DNA of 64,000 nt from a virus, in the IMG/VR virus record IMGVR_UViG_3300028176_000002, positions 32,497 to 96,496 of that record. One strand, 5' to 3'. A model generated the notes under the pieces. That model had not been told where the DNA came from, ran no database searches, and was given only the letters and a program-made list of their open reading frames with translations. Made by a program: the position numbers and the translations under genes. Positions 43,857 through 51,844 of this stretch are shown piece after piece (the stretch's first letter is position 1; every line of letters begins with the position of its first letter).

Positions 43857-44516
43857 TTATATTTCTCCAACTCTATTACTTTTTGAAAGATTATCTTTCG
43901 CCCATAATGGTTGAAGGTTTGTATAATGAAAACATTTACGCTGTTCGTCAGGTTTACTAAGGTCAAAACTGGAACATGGAATTATGTGGTCTATATGCCA
44001 ACCATATAAACCATGATTATCCCAAGTCATTCCTACTATAAATTTACTCTCTAAATATTTTTTCAAAAATTCTACTGAACAACTAAGTAATTTCACGGTT
44101 GATTTTGATTTAAAATTATGTTTTAAAGCGTGTATTATTCTTGTTCTTAAATTACATAAAATTTTAAAACGAATATCGGTTTTTGCTTTATTATACATGT
44201 AAAAGTTTATTTCTTTTCTATGTGTTTTCCGATAGTTTTTGCGAAATTTTAGTATTTTTTGTCTATTTTTTAAATAATAATCTTTTTGATATTTTTTATC
44301 ATGTCGTTTGACTTTGGGTCTAGCTCGATATTTTTTATGAGCTTCTTTAACGCTGGGTCTAGCATAATATTCCTTAATTTTATTTTTATTAATTGAACGA
44401 TATTCTTTCCGACAATCTTTACACCATAATTGAAATCCGTCGTTATTTCGTTTACATCTGTCAAAATAATTTACGTCCTTATCTGTTTTGCATTTAGGAC
44501 ATTTTTTAATATTCAT
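43857..44516 (-). CDS. HNH endonuclease, family A (copy 5)
   Basis: 219 residues: CPKCKTDKDV and CKDCRKEYRS, KNRQKILKFRK-type repeats, LLSCSVEFLKKYL, WHIDHIIPCSSFDL, YTNLQPLWAKDN. Family-A layout, next to the coiled-coil gene before sigma. Confidence 0.85.
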   Translation of the reverse strand: MNIKKCPKCKTDKDVNYFDRCKRNNDGFQLWCKDCRKEYRSINKNKIKEYYARPSVKEAHKKYRARPKVKRHDKKYQKDYYLKNRQKILKFRKNYRKTHRKEINFYMYNKAKTDIRFKILCNLRTRIIHALKHNFKSKSTVKLLSCSVEFLKKYLESKFIVGMTWDNHGLYGWHIDHIIPCSSFDLSKPDEQRKCFHYTNLQPLWAKDNLSKSNRVGEI

Positions 44517-44526
44517 TTAAGTTCCT

Positions 44527-44658
44527 CTATTTATAAAATATTAAAGCATTAACTATTAATAATAAAATACCAATTAATTTGCCTTTAATATCCGGTGTCT
44601 GCAAAGATAAACCTAAATACCCTATTAACATCATTATATAGAAAAGTTTATATATCAT
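44527..44658 (-). CDS. 43-residue two-span membrane peptide
   Basis: MIYKLFYIMMLIGYLGLSLQ then a second hydrophobic stretch. GGAGATAGA precedes the ATG. A holin-like size, but nothing specific shown. Confidence 0.45.
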   Translation of the reverse strand: MIYKLFYIMMLIGYLGLSLQTPDIKGKLIGILLLIVNALIFYK

Positions 44659-44840
44659 TCTATCTCCTTTACAATCTTACACGTTCTTTTTAAAACTAAA
44701 ATTTTATTCTTAGGGTATGTTCTTTTTAATAATTTTAAAGTCTGATTAACTTTATTAAAAGAAAATATAGATTTAGTCAACATTCTCAATCCATACTTCT
44801 TCCTATTATCCGGGGTCGCTATTAAATACCAAGTATTCAT
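44655..44840 (-). CDS. 61-residue MNTWY-type small protein
   Basis: Begins MNTWYLIATPDN and ends basic. The protein at 50849-51037 also opens MNTWY, so they may be related small paralogues. Function unknown. Confidence 0.5.
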   Translation of the reverse strand: MNTWYLIATPDNRKKYGLRMLTKSIFSFNKVNQTLKLLKRTYPKNKILVLKRTCKIVKEIE

Positions 44841-44850
44841 TAGTTTCTCC

Positions 44851-45057
44851 TTAACTACTCATTCCTAAAAATATCTGACCTTTTTCTCTTACATCTGCGT
44901 ATATACCATATTCTAATTTTTGAGTTGCATAATTAAATTTTCCATCTACTCTTATGGAATGAATCTCTAAATCTGGAAATATAGAAATAAATTCCTCGAC
45001 TACTGCCCTTATTTCCATATTTAATGCATTACTACCTCCAATTATTCTAATTGACAT
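44851..45057 (-). CDS. 68-residue hypothetical protein
   Basis: GGAGGAAATAAA precedes the ATG. Alpha/beta pattern with LEYGIYADVREKGQIFLG. No family recognised. Confidence 0.5.
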   Translation of the reverse strand: MSIRIIGGSNALNMEIRAVVEEFISIFPDLEIHSIRVDGKFNYATQKLEYGIYADVREKGQIFLGMSS

Positions 45058-45068
45058 TTTATTTCCTC

Positions 45069-45890
45069 CTATCCCACCTTATTTCTGTAAGTATCTGATA
45101 TAGTTTTTTCATCAGGATTTATATATATCATAGTGGTCGCTATGGAACTATGCCCCAAAAGTTTGCTCACAGTATTCATATCTACCCCTTTATTAAATAG
45201 TAAATTCCGGGCAAAGCTATGTCTTAGTAAATGCAAGTAACAATTTCTACCCAAATACTTAGCCATAATCTTTGGCAAGTATTTTAATTGTTTTTCAGTA
45301 ACATTGAAAGCATTAGTAACTTCTTTTTCTCCTGCAAAATACTCTAATAATTCTTTTGATACTTTAGAAGTAAAACAGATTATCCTCTGTTTACTGCCCT
45401 TACCATTTACCCTTGCTGAATTATTTTCTAAATCAAAATCTGCTCTTTTTAAATCTAAAATCTCTTGCTTTCTGCAACCGCTATAATAACAAAAATGTAA
45501 TAATACCTTTAATTTAGTCGAGTTCATTAGTCTGCCCGATTTGTGCGTAATCATTTGAGCTATAACCTTATCTAATTCTTCTTCCCTAATATAGTTTGGT
45601 ATGTTCCTTTCAGATTTAATTAATTTTACTTTGCTCCATTCATTATTTTCTTTTGGCAGCGACAAAAATTCATTGTAATAATTTCTCCCGGCTCTGATAA
45701 AATGATTCTTGCTATTAACTTTATAATTATTTTCGGTAAAAAATTGCGTTATAGTTTCTTGCGTAAATGTTTCTAACCCTTTGGTCTGCAAATAATTAAG
45801 CCATATCCTAATAACATTATGATAATTAATGCTAAGAGAACGAGCAACTAAGTATTCTTTGTATTTAATTAACTGTTCTGCGATTATCAT
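45069..45890 (-). CDS. tyrosine recombinase (XerC/D-like)
   Basis: 273 residues with the catalytic set: Arg140 (GCRKQE), Lys164 (GKGSK), His220-x-x-Arg223 (HLLRHSFAR), His247 (LGHSS) and Tyr256 (MIYIN). It is small and lacks an arm-binding domain, which fits XerC/D-type enzymes used for dimer or concatemer resolution as well as short integrases. Overlaps the lysin stop. Confidence 0.85.
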   Translation of the reverse strand: MIIAEQLIKYKEYLVARSLSINYHNVIRIWLNYLQTKGLETFTQETITQFFTENNYKVNSKNHFIRAGRNYYNEFLSLPKENNEWSKVKLIKSERNIPNYIREEELDKVIAQMITHKSGRLMNSTKLKVLLHFCYYSGCRKQEILDLKRADFDLENNSARVNGKGSKQRIICFTSKVSKELLEYFAGEKEVTNAFNVTEKQLKYLPKIMAKYLGRNCYLHLLRHSFARNLLFNKGVDMNTVSKLLGHSSIATTMIYINPDEKTISDTYRNKVG

Positions 45891-46360
45891 AATATCCTCA
45901 CAAATTTATAAATCTTGTTATCACTAAATTGATGTGTAATTCTTTTAACCTTAGCTGGATAATTGCCTACATTACCCTCAATGCTGATAAAACTATCCTT
46001 ATTAATCTTCTCAATTATGCCTATATGCCCACCACCTTGACGATTAAAAATAACTAAGTCTCCACTTTTGAGTTCTTTAATTGATAATAGTTTACCATAG
46101 TCTACAAAACTTTTTGCTCTTAATAAATACGGAATCTTATTTCCATTCTTCTTTAAACAATAAGAAACAAATCCGGCACACCACGGAAGATTAGTTTGTC
46201 AGTTTAAATATTGCTCAACATAAATACCTTTATTATTTCCACCAAGTTCTCCATTACCTATTTCGTTTCGTGCAATAGTAACTAAATCTGCTCTAGCCAA
46301 AGTAAATAAACAGAAGATTGTGAGTATCGCTATAATTATACATTCAATTATTTTTCTCAT
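45887..46360 (-). pseudogene. exported CHAP-type peptidoglycan hydrolase interrupted by in-frame TGA
   Basis: A 158-codon frame including the final stop, with an ideal CAGGAGTTAAA site and ATGA coupling to RuvB. Codons 1-24 form a signal peptide ending TLARA. Then GELGGNNKGIYVEQYLN, a TGA at codon 54 (46199-46201), and LPWCAGFVSYC, GGGHIGI and SIEGN: the Cys, His and third residue of a CHAP amidase/endopeptidase. The TGA is followed by C, a leaky stop context. TGA is an ordinary stop elsewhere here, so this is a nonsense mutation, a sequence error or a readthrough-controlled lysin. Called pseudogene only because of the stop. Confidence 0.75.
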
Positions 46361-47349
46361 TTTAACTCCTGCAATAATTTTTTACCTAAATCAGTAATAA
46401 CCCTACCTCTACTTAATCGGGAAATGTATTTTTCCATAATCAAGAATGGTTCTTGTAGGGTCATATAGTCTTGCTTTGTGGTCTGCGTAATGATTGCTAA
46501 TACTTCTGCCCCAACTGGTTTATTTATCTCTGCTAAATGCTCTAATACAATTAAATCATTTGTAGTTAAAGAATTTTTTATAACTTGATGAGCATTTAAA
46601 ACTTTTTTCATATCTTTACAGATTACGAGGTCGTCAAAATAGTTAATCGCTATTCTTGGAGTATAACGAGTATTAACTGAAAGTAAATCATAATCTTCTT
46701 CATAGATATTTAATTTATATAATTGGTCGTTATATTGTTTTAATATGGCTTTAATATCTTCTGCGGAATAATGTTCAAGGTTTACACTCTGACATCTATC
46801 AATCATAGGGGCTAATCTCTTTTGCAGTATGTTCTTATCTGTGGTTGCCCCTATGAAGATAAATGGTTTTACTTTTAGATTACCAACAGGCAATAAGAAG
46901 TCCTCTAATAAAGGATACATAAATTCGCCTAATGATTTTTCTAATCCGTGGATTTCGTCTACAAATAATATTTGTGTTTTTTTAGCATCTGCGTTTTTTA
47001 CTAAAAATTGAATTAAATTTTCTTGTGTAAATGACCCGGCTACATAAGTAGAGATTTCATATTCTAATTCATTTCCGATAATATAAGCCAATGTAGATTT
47101 TCCTGTTCCTTTGCTTCCACTAATAATAAAATGAACTGGTTTAATTTCTTTTATTTTTTGCAAATTAATATTAATTAATTCTTTAGCCCGGGATTGCCCT
47201 ATATATTGTAATAGGGTCTTGGGTCTAAATGAATATATCTTAGGTTTAATCTGTTCAGAATGATAGGATTCTTCCTTAGAAACAATCCCTAACTTGTCCT
47301 TACCCCATTCTAATAATTGACTAATACCCAATATGTCTAAAAAGTCCAT
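46357..47349 (-). CDS. ruvB: RuvB-like Holliday junction branch-migration ATPase
   Basis: 330 residues. FRPKTLLQYIGQ, Walker A GSKGTGKST (78-86), Walker B ILFVDEIHGL, FIGATTDKN (sensor 1 region), RYTPRIAINYF (sensor 2) and the winged-helix end SRLSRGRVITDLG match RuvB. A 35-residue N-terminal extension is unusual. No RuvA was seen, but a RuvC-like gene is at 22864. It should move or resolve recombination junctions. Confidence 0.75.
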   Translation of the reverse strand: MDFLDILGISQLLEWGKDKLGIVSKEESYHSEQIKPKIYSFRPKTLLQYIGQSRAKELININLQKIKEIKPVHFIISGSKGTGKSTLAYIIGNELEYEISTYVAGSFTQENLIQFLVKNADAKKTQILFVDEIHGLEKSLGEFMYPLLEDFLLPVGNLKVKPFIFIGATTDKNILQKRLAPMIDRCQSVNLEHYSAEDIKAILKQYNDQLYKLNIYEEDYDLLSVNTRYTPRIAINYFDDLVICKDMKKVLNAHQVIKNSLTTNDLIVLEHLAEINKPVGAEVLAIITQTTKQDYMTLQEPFLIMEKYISRLSRGRVITDLGKKLLQELK

Positions 47350-47362
47350 AAATTATCCTTTC

Positions 47363-47392
47363 TAATGTAAGTATAACATAAATTCTCCGCTA
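47363..47392 (-). promoter_or_regulatory. class 1 promoter (extended -10)
   Basis: GCGGAGAATTTATGT-TATACT with -10 at 47370-47375, upstream of the RuvB start. Differs from the others by T for G just before the -10. Confidence 0.6.
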
Positions 47393-47417
47393 AATTTATC
47401 TAAACGATAAAATCTAA

Positions 47418-47591
47418 TCATTCGTCCTTCCAAAAATTTTCCCAATTTAAGTCCCAAGTGTAACCTAATAAATGACCTTTTCCACAACTTACACTTTCTT
47501 CGCACAAAACATTAATATAAACCTCTATATAGGGGTCATAATATCTATTACAATGGTAACAATATATACCCAATATATAATTAAATTTCAT
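47418..47591 (-). CDS. 57-residue Cys-pair protein
   Basis: Starts MKFNYILGIYCYHCN after GAGGATTAAA, with a CxxC and later Cys residues and a Trp-rich end (LNWENFW). Unknown. Confidence 0.5.
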   Translation of the reverse strand: MKFNYILGIYCYHCNRYYDPYIEVYINVLCEESVSCGKGHLLGYTWDLNWENFWKDE

Positions 47592-47592
47592 T

Positions 47593-47892
47593 TTAATCCT
47601 CACATAAATACGATTTATTGGTGTGAGGTTGAATATCATTTTTTATCATACCTCTACCCCAATAATCCCTCATTTTTCTTTTTGCGTCATTAAATCGTCT
47701 TTCTTCTTTCGTCTGTGTAGGAATCTTTATTCTTCCCCCATTCTTGTCCAAATATTCTCTAATCTTTACCGCATTATCAATCACATCAAGGGCAGTATAA
47801 TATTCCATATCTCCTCTGCTGACCTTTTTCTGTAATCTTGCTTCCGCAAAATCAAATATATTTCCTATCTCGATAAATTTTTTCGTGTTCAT
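47593..47892 (-). CDS. 99-residue helical hypothetical protein
   Basis: Helix-rich (FAEARLQKKVSRGDMEYYTAL); GCGAGGAAATA precedes the ATG. An in-frame extension of the collagen-like gene runs to this start. Function unknown. Confidence 0.5.
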   Translation of the reverse strand: MNTKKFIEIGNIFDFAEARLQKKVSRGDMEYYTALDVIDNAVKIREYLDKNGGRIKIPTQTKEERRFNDAKRKMRDYWGRGMIKNDIQPHTNKSYLCED

Positions 47893-47981
47893 TATTTCCT
47901 CGCTTTCTCATCTATGCTGAATTGAATTATGCTTGTAATCTGTTCATATTGTAATGCACTTATCCAACCCCGATTACCTAC

Positions 47982-49166
47982 TTAAAACCCCCCGTTAACC
48001 GCTAACTGCCCTTGTGTTATGCTTATTGACCTCACTACACCCTTTTTATCAATCGTTCGTTCAATTATCGTCGCCCCACCTACTTTTTGTTCCAATCTAT
48101 CTAATCTAGCATTAATTTTCTTATTCTCCCTATCCAAATAAGAATTGCCAATAGGGATAACTACATTCAATCCTACTTCGCTACAAACATTTCTTCCTAC
48201 ATTATATTCTCCATATACACCTATCTCTAAATGCTTTTCTCGAATAAATTTTACTTCTGTTCTAACAATATACTGCGTTCTCTCGAGTTTACTTACTCTA
48301 TTACTCACATCATCAACCCTATTATTTAACTGATTATCTGCTGTGGCTCTTGTCGTTGCTTCATTATTAATATTGTTTTGTAAATTAACATCTCTACTTT
48401 GACTATTATTATCTACTATATTGATATTGTTTTGTAACTTTTTATCTCCCAATATCCTTGCTGTTTTTTCTGTCTTATCTGCTGACTTCCTTTCGTTTGT
48501 TTCTGTGTTTATGTTATTCTGTAAAGTTTTATCTGCACTCTTGCGGTTTTTAGTTTCATTTATTATCTTATTGTCTAACTTAGTATCTGCTTGTTTTCTT
48601 TGTTTAGTTTCTTTATCAATATTATTTTGTAATTTATTATCTGCTGTCTTTCGTTGCTTAGTTTCTACATTTATTCTATTGTCTAATCTAATTACTTCTG
48701 CCGGGTCAAAATCTAACCCATTATCTCCCTTGTCGCCCTTATCCCCTTTATCTCCTTTTAATCCGTCTAAACCATTCGTTCCGTCAACTCCATTAAAACC
48801 TTGCAAACCTTGAATCCCCGGGTCGCCTTTAAGTCCCTGTAAACCCTGTTCTCCTTTGTCGCCCTTAACACCATTGATTCCATTCGTTCCGTTAGTCCCG
48901 GCTATCCCTTGTATTCCCGGTATACCTTGTAACCCGGTATCTCCTTTTTCCCCTTTCAAAAAACTCGGGTCTGTCCAAACTCCTTGATGTTTATTATCTG
49001 AATTTACTAATATATAACCCCTTTTTCCGTTTCCTGTGTCGGTAACATTGTCGTCATCTTTTGCAAAACCATTTGTTAATCCTAACATCAATAATGCGAT
49101 TACCATTAACCCTAGTATGAATAATACTTTATCATACTTTTTTACAAATTCATTTAACTTTAACAT
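47982..49166 (-). CDS. exported collagen-like, coiled-coil surface protein
   Basis: 394 residues. Signal/anchor (VLFILGLMVIALLMLGL), then about 80 residues of Gly-x-y collagen repeats (GEKGDTGLQG, GDKGDKGDKG), then about 130 residues of repeating LQNNINTET-x-RKxAD coils, then a beta-rich end (KHLEIGVYGEYN, EVGLNVVIPIG). It resembles trimeric fibrous adhesins. GGAGGAGTAAA precedes the ATG. Role may be an envelope-anchored fibre or a tail accessory. Confidence 0.75.
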   Translation of the reverse strand: MLKLNEFVKKYDKVLFILGLMVIALLMLGLTNGFAKDDDNVTDTGNGKRGYILVNSDNKHQGVWTDPSFLKGEKGDTGLQGIPGIQGIAGTNGTNGINGVKGDKGEQGLQGLKGDPGIQGLQGFNGVDGTNGLDGLKGDKGDKGDKGDNGLDFDPAEVIRLDNRINVETKQRKTADNKLQNNIDKETKQRKQADTKLDNKIINETKNRKSADKTLQNNINTETNERKSADKTEKTARILGDKKLQNNINIVDNNSQSRDVNLQNNINNEATTRATADNQLNNRVDDVSNRVSKLERTQYIVRTEVKFIREKHLEIGVYGEYNVGRNVCSEVGLNVVIPIGNSYLDRENKKINARLDRLEQKVGGATIIERTIDKKGVVRSISITQGQLAVNGGF

Positions 49167-49181
49167 TTTACTCCTCCTTAA

Positions 49182-49325
49182 TTATTCTGCTATTCTGATT
49201 AATAAATCCCCTATTACCACCAAAACAAAACAACTCGGAACAATTACACTATAACAATCTGCTAAAATATAAGTAAATCCAACGCAACCCACTAAATACA
49301 ATGCAAATCCTAATAACTTAACCAT
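49182..49325 (-). CDS. 47-residue two-span membrane peptide
   Basis: MVKLLGFALYLVGCVGFTYI and a second hydrophobic stretch. Start overlaps the HNH stop (ATGGTTAA). Function unknown. Confidence 0.45.
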   Translation of the reverse strand: MVKLLGFALYLVGCVGFTYILADCYSVIVPSCFVLVVIGDLLIRIAE

Positions 49326-49815
49326 TGTTCCTCCTTTTTAATTTTTCCTTAAACCATTTATAATACTTTTTAATTTCTTTCTTTTCTACTAAATATCTAT
49401 AAGCCCATTTATGCAAATATTGATGAGTTTTAGGTTGTAAATATAAAATATTTCTCTTTTTATTATTCTGTTTATCTAAATCTATATGGTGTTTTTGAAT
49501 TGTCGTTCTTAACTTTTCTTTATGTTCTTCGGTTAAATGGTGTCCTTTAGAATTGATTGGCTTTCCTTTTAGCCATAAGGTTGCTCTGCCTTTCATTTTT
49601 TTACTCATAAATCTTTTCTGTTTTTCTGAACATTTAATTCCAGTTCTGTTTTTGCTGATTTTCATTTTAGTTTTTAAAGATAATTTTTTTCCTTTATTAT
49701 AAGATGAATGAGTTTTAAAATATTTTTTTAAAGTTCGTCTAATCTTATTTTTTATTCTTTCGGTATGTATATGCCCTTTTTTAAAAGATGTTATGTTCTT
49801 TTTAGTTCCAACCAC
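49318..49815 (-). CDS. HNH/NUMOD3 homing endonuclease, degenerate
   Basis: 165 residues, GTG start behind GGAGGTGTCTA. Several SSYNKGKKLSLKTKMKISKN-type NUMOD3 segments and a C-terminal HHIDLDKQNN...LQPKTHQYLHKW, a reduced HNH core. Very basic. Probably a homing endonuclease of another lineage from family A. Confidence 0.65.
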   Translation of the reverse strand: MVGTKKNITSFKKGHIHTERIKNKIRRTLKKYFKTHSSYNKGKKLSLKTKMKISKNRTGIKCSEKQKRFMSKKMKGRATLWLKGKPINSKGHHLTEEHKEKLRTTIQKHHIDLDKQNNKKRNILYLQPKTHQYLHKWAYRYLVEKKEIKKYYKWFKEKLKRRNNG

Positions 49816-49969
49816 TAGACACCTCCAATCGAATTGTAAATTTCTTTCCTAATCTATAAAAACTAAATCTAAACCACCCTAACTGCCATACTTCGTGGAT
49901 ATAGACATTTTTTTTAATCTTAATTATCGGTATTCCTCTTATTCCTTTACACCCCTTAATTCCTTTCAT
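49802..49969 (-). CDS. 55-residue basic hypothetical protein
   Basis: MKGIKGCKGIRGIPIIKIKK, then an aromatic beta-like segment (VWQLGWFRFSFYRLG). AAAGGAGAACTAAA precedes it. Its end overlaps the HNH start. Confidence 0.45.
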   Translation of the reverse strand: MKGIKGCKGIRGIPIIKIKKNVYIHEVWQLGWFRFSFYRLGKKFTIRLEVSSGWN

Positions 49970-49981
49970 TTTAGTTCTCCT

Positions 49982-50158
49982 TTATAATGGGTCATAATGA
50001 TATTTAGTTTCAAATTCACGCAATACTTTTTTTAACTGATACTCATTACGTTCTATATATCTAAATTTAAAAACTTTTAATAAATCTATTGCTTCTTGCT
50101 TCCTACCTAATCTTTCTAATTGTTCAGTATCTTGCCATAAATCAATATCATTAGCCAT
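49982..50158 (-). CDS. 58-residue helical hypothetical protein
   Basis: MANDIDLWQDTEQLERLGRK, all helix. AAAGGAATATAAT precedes the ATG. Function unknown. Confidence 0.45.
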   Translation of the reverse strand: MANDIDLWQDTEQLERLGRKQEAIDLLKVFKFRYIERNEYQLKKVLREFETKYHYDPL

Positions 50159-50171
50159 ATTATATTCCTTT

Positions 50172-50360
50172 CTATTTATGTAACCTATAACTTTCCCTTA
50201 ATTTTTTATTCTCGTTAAAATCTATTGCACAAATCAAATTGTTATCGTGGTCTTGCCATAATTTTTCTGTATCAAATAAATCTACACATTTATCGCATAA
50301 TTCCAAATCTCTATCTTGATTAAACCATTCTCCACATTCTAAACATTTACATCTAGCCAT
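50172..50360 (-). CDS. 62-residue zinc-ribbon protein
   Basis: CKCLECGEWF and CDKCVDLF near the start. GAGGGATTAA precedes the ATG. Function unknown. Confidence 0.55.
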   Translation of the reverse strand: MARCKCLECGEWFNQDRDLELCDKCVDLFDTEKLWQDHDNNLICAIDFNENKKLRESYRLHK

Positions 50361-50376
50361 TTAATCCCTCGCTTTC

Positions 50377-50520
50377 TTATAATATTACTTCTGTTTCTAA
50401 ATTAAATTCTTTACCACCCATAAACCCCATAGCCCGATTCTTTTCGGTTTTAAAATATGGTTCATCTTCATAAATAAATGCTTGTCCTATATGCAAATCT
50501 TTAAATAATATCTTTTTCAT
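50377..50520 (-). CDS. 47-residue hypothetical protein
   Basis: MKKILFKDLHIGQAFIYEDE; a short beta-type protein. The ATG overlaps the gene before it. Function unknown. Confidence 0.45.
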   Translation of the reverse strand: MKKILFKDLHIGQAFIYEDEPYFKTEKNRAMGFMGGKEFNLETEVIL

Positions 50521-50852
50521 TTCTCACTCTCCTTTATTCTCTGTTTCGCTTCTATATATATCGGAATCAACAATAATCTTAAATCCATTTCGCTATGATT
50601 AATTTCCCACCATACTTTTTCCTCGCCAACTTTCTCAATATCCCTAATCATACTCGATATAAGCATATTGTCTATTTGTTCATTCATACCCTCTGTTTCG
50701 TTCTTGATTTCTTCTTTTTCTTGGTCTGCCAAATAGTCTGCTGATTGTTCAAAAAGCATAGCCCCACCACATAATTCGCAATTATCATTTTCCATAAGTT
50801 CTGATTCCATAACTGCTTTTGTATATCCACAATGGCTACATTTTATTATCAT
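50517..50852 (-). CDS. 111-residue zinc-ribbon/helical protein
   Basis: CSHCGYTK and CELCGGAM form a zinc ribbon; the rest is helical and acidic. Function unknown. Confidence 0.55.
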   Translation of the reverse strand: MIIKCSHCGYTKAVMESELMENDNCELCGGAMLFEQSADYLADQEKEEIKNETEGMNEQIDNMLISSMIRDIEKVGEEKVWWEINHSEMDLRLLLIPIYIEAKQRIKESEK

Positions 50853-51037
50853 TTAATTTCTCCTACTAATACCGGCTTATCTTCTTTTATAATATACTCG
50901 TCTATTACCACCTTTAGCCCGGTCAAAACAAACTCATTTCTCTTGTCCTCTGCCACTTCCAAACTTTGAGTATCTAAAATATGTATCTTCTTATGCTCTG
51001 ATTCTAAAACCAAACTCAATTCATACCAAGTATTCAT
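50849..51037 (-). CDS. 62-residue MNTWY-type small protein
   Basis: Opens MNTWYELSLVLESEHKK; see 44655-44840 for the related start. Alpha/beta pattern, function unknown. Confidence 0.5.
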   Translation of the reverse strand: MNTWYELSLVLESEHKKIHILDTQSLEVAEDKRNEFVLTGLKVVIDEYIIKEDKPVLVGEIK

Positions 51038-51291
51038 TTTAGTTCTCCTTTCTTGATAATAATTGTTCTTTCTTCTTCTAAAATCTTCAAAAATAAGGAT
51101 TCCGGCTTAGATTTTTCTTCTATTTCCGCCTTCACCTGCTTGAAAAAATTTTTTTCACGCAAAACACGGGTAAAATAAGAAAATAAAATTTCTGCGGGTC
51201 GGGCTAATAAATTAAAAATTTTCTTAATTTCGCCCTTCACCCCGCCAAAAAATAATAAAAATTTTTTAGTCTTCACCAAATTAGAATTCAT
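51034..51291 (-). CDS. 85-residue basic hypothetical protein
   Basis: Begins MNSNLVKTKKFLLFFGGVKG within the end of the duplicated gene; GAGG lies nine bases before this ATG. The gene after the second copy (55892) starts MNSKIYLKK in the same arrangement. Confidence 0.45.
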   Translation of the reverse strand: MNSNLVKTKKFLLFFGGVKGEIKKIFNLLARPAEILFSYFTRVLREKNFFKQVKAEIEEKSKPESLFLKILEEERTIIIKKGELK

Positions 51292-51526
51292 TTTCATTTT
51301 CCTCATTAACTTTCTTCATATAAGCCCGGCTACCTTTAGTTCCCTTTTCAACCTCAAACCTACTAGGCACATAATTGCCCCAATAATCCCTATGCCCCTT
51401 TAATCCAAGCATACAATAACCATTCTCTATCATATCCATAGCATATCTTCCTACACTACCCTCTAATCGCCAAGCATTACCATTATTGATTAACTTTTGG
51501 CACTCTCTTATCTCTGTTTTAGTCAT
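51281..51526 (-). CDS. 81-residue small phage protein, duplicate copy 1
   Basis: MTKTEIRECQKLINNGNAWR, EGSVGRYAMDMIENG, HRDYWGNYVPSRFEV. The copy at 56043-56288 differs at about nine positions, mostly around HRDYWGN (there QRNAYGG). Such YVPSR proteins are small and common in phages; role unknown. The homology extends into the flanking bases on both sides. Confidence 0.65.
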   Translation of the reverse strand: MTKTEIRECQKLINNGNAWRLEGSVGRYAMDMIENGYCMLGLKGHRDYWGNYVPSRFEVEKGTKGSRAYMKKVNEENENEF

Positions 51527-51539
51527 TTAATACTCCTTT

Positions 51540-51674
51540 TTATATTCCAATGTTACTAAATAATATACCTGCCACCCGGTAAAATTCAAAGAATACTGCA
51601 TATACAAATACTCCTAACCCTAATAAAGCCAATAAGTAGCATAAAATAACCCCTAAAATAATAATTTTTTTCAT
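51540..51674 (-). CDS. 44-residue membrane peptide
   Basis: MKKIIILGVILCYLLALLGL, then a second hydrophobic stretch. GGAGGTTGT precedes the ATG. Function unknown. Confidence 0.45.
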   Translation of the reverse strand: MKKIIILGVILCYLLALLGLGVFVYAVFFEFYRVAGILFSNIGI

Positions 51675-51685
51675 ACAACCTCCTG

Positions 51686-51844
51686 CTATTCAAAATTTTT
51701 GTAAATTTTGGCGTATACGCTGGGATATAAAAAATTTTTAATGGATACGCCCGATATAATTTTTAAAAAAATCATCTTGCCATCTAAAAAATTTTTTTGA
51801 GCATCTTTGTCCGGTAACATTAAAAAAATAGTATTTTTAGTCAT
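51686..51844 (-). CDS. 52-residue hypothetical protein
   Basis: MTKNTIFLMLPDKDAQKNFL, basic with aromatic end. GAGGTATTTA precedes the ATG. Function unknown. Confidence 0.4.
   Translation of the reverse strand: MTKNTIFLMLPDKDAQKNFLDGKMIFLKIISGVSIKNFLYPSVYAKIYKNFE

Noticed and set aside
45069-45890. Evidence for lysogeny from the tyrosine recombinase
   Set aside because: The enzyme is small and lacks an arm-binding domain, and no att-like site or repressor was recognised, so lysogeny cannot be claimed.
48421-48813. 130-codon plus-strand frame opposite the collagen-like gene
   Set aside because: It is the mirror of the collagen and coil repeats (Ser/Leu/Pro-rich) and has no start signal.
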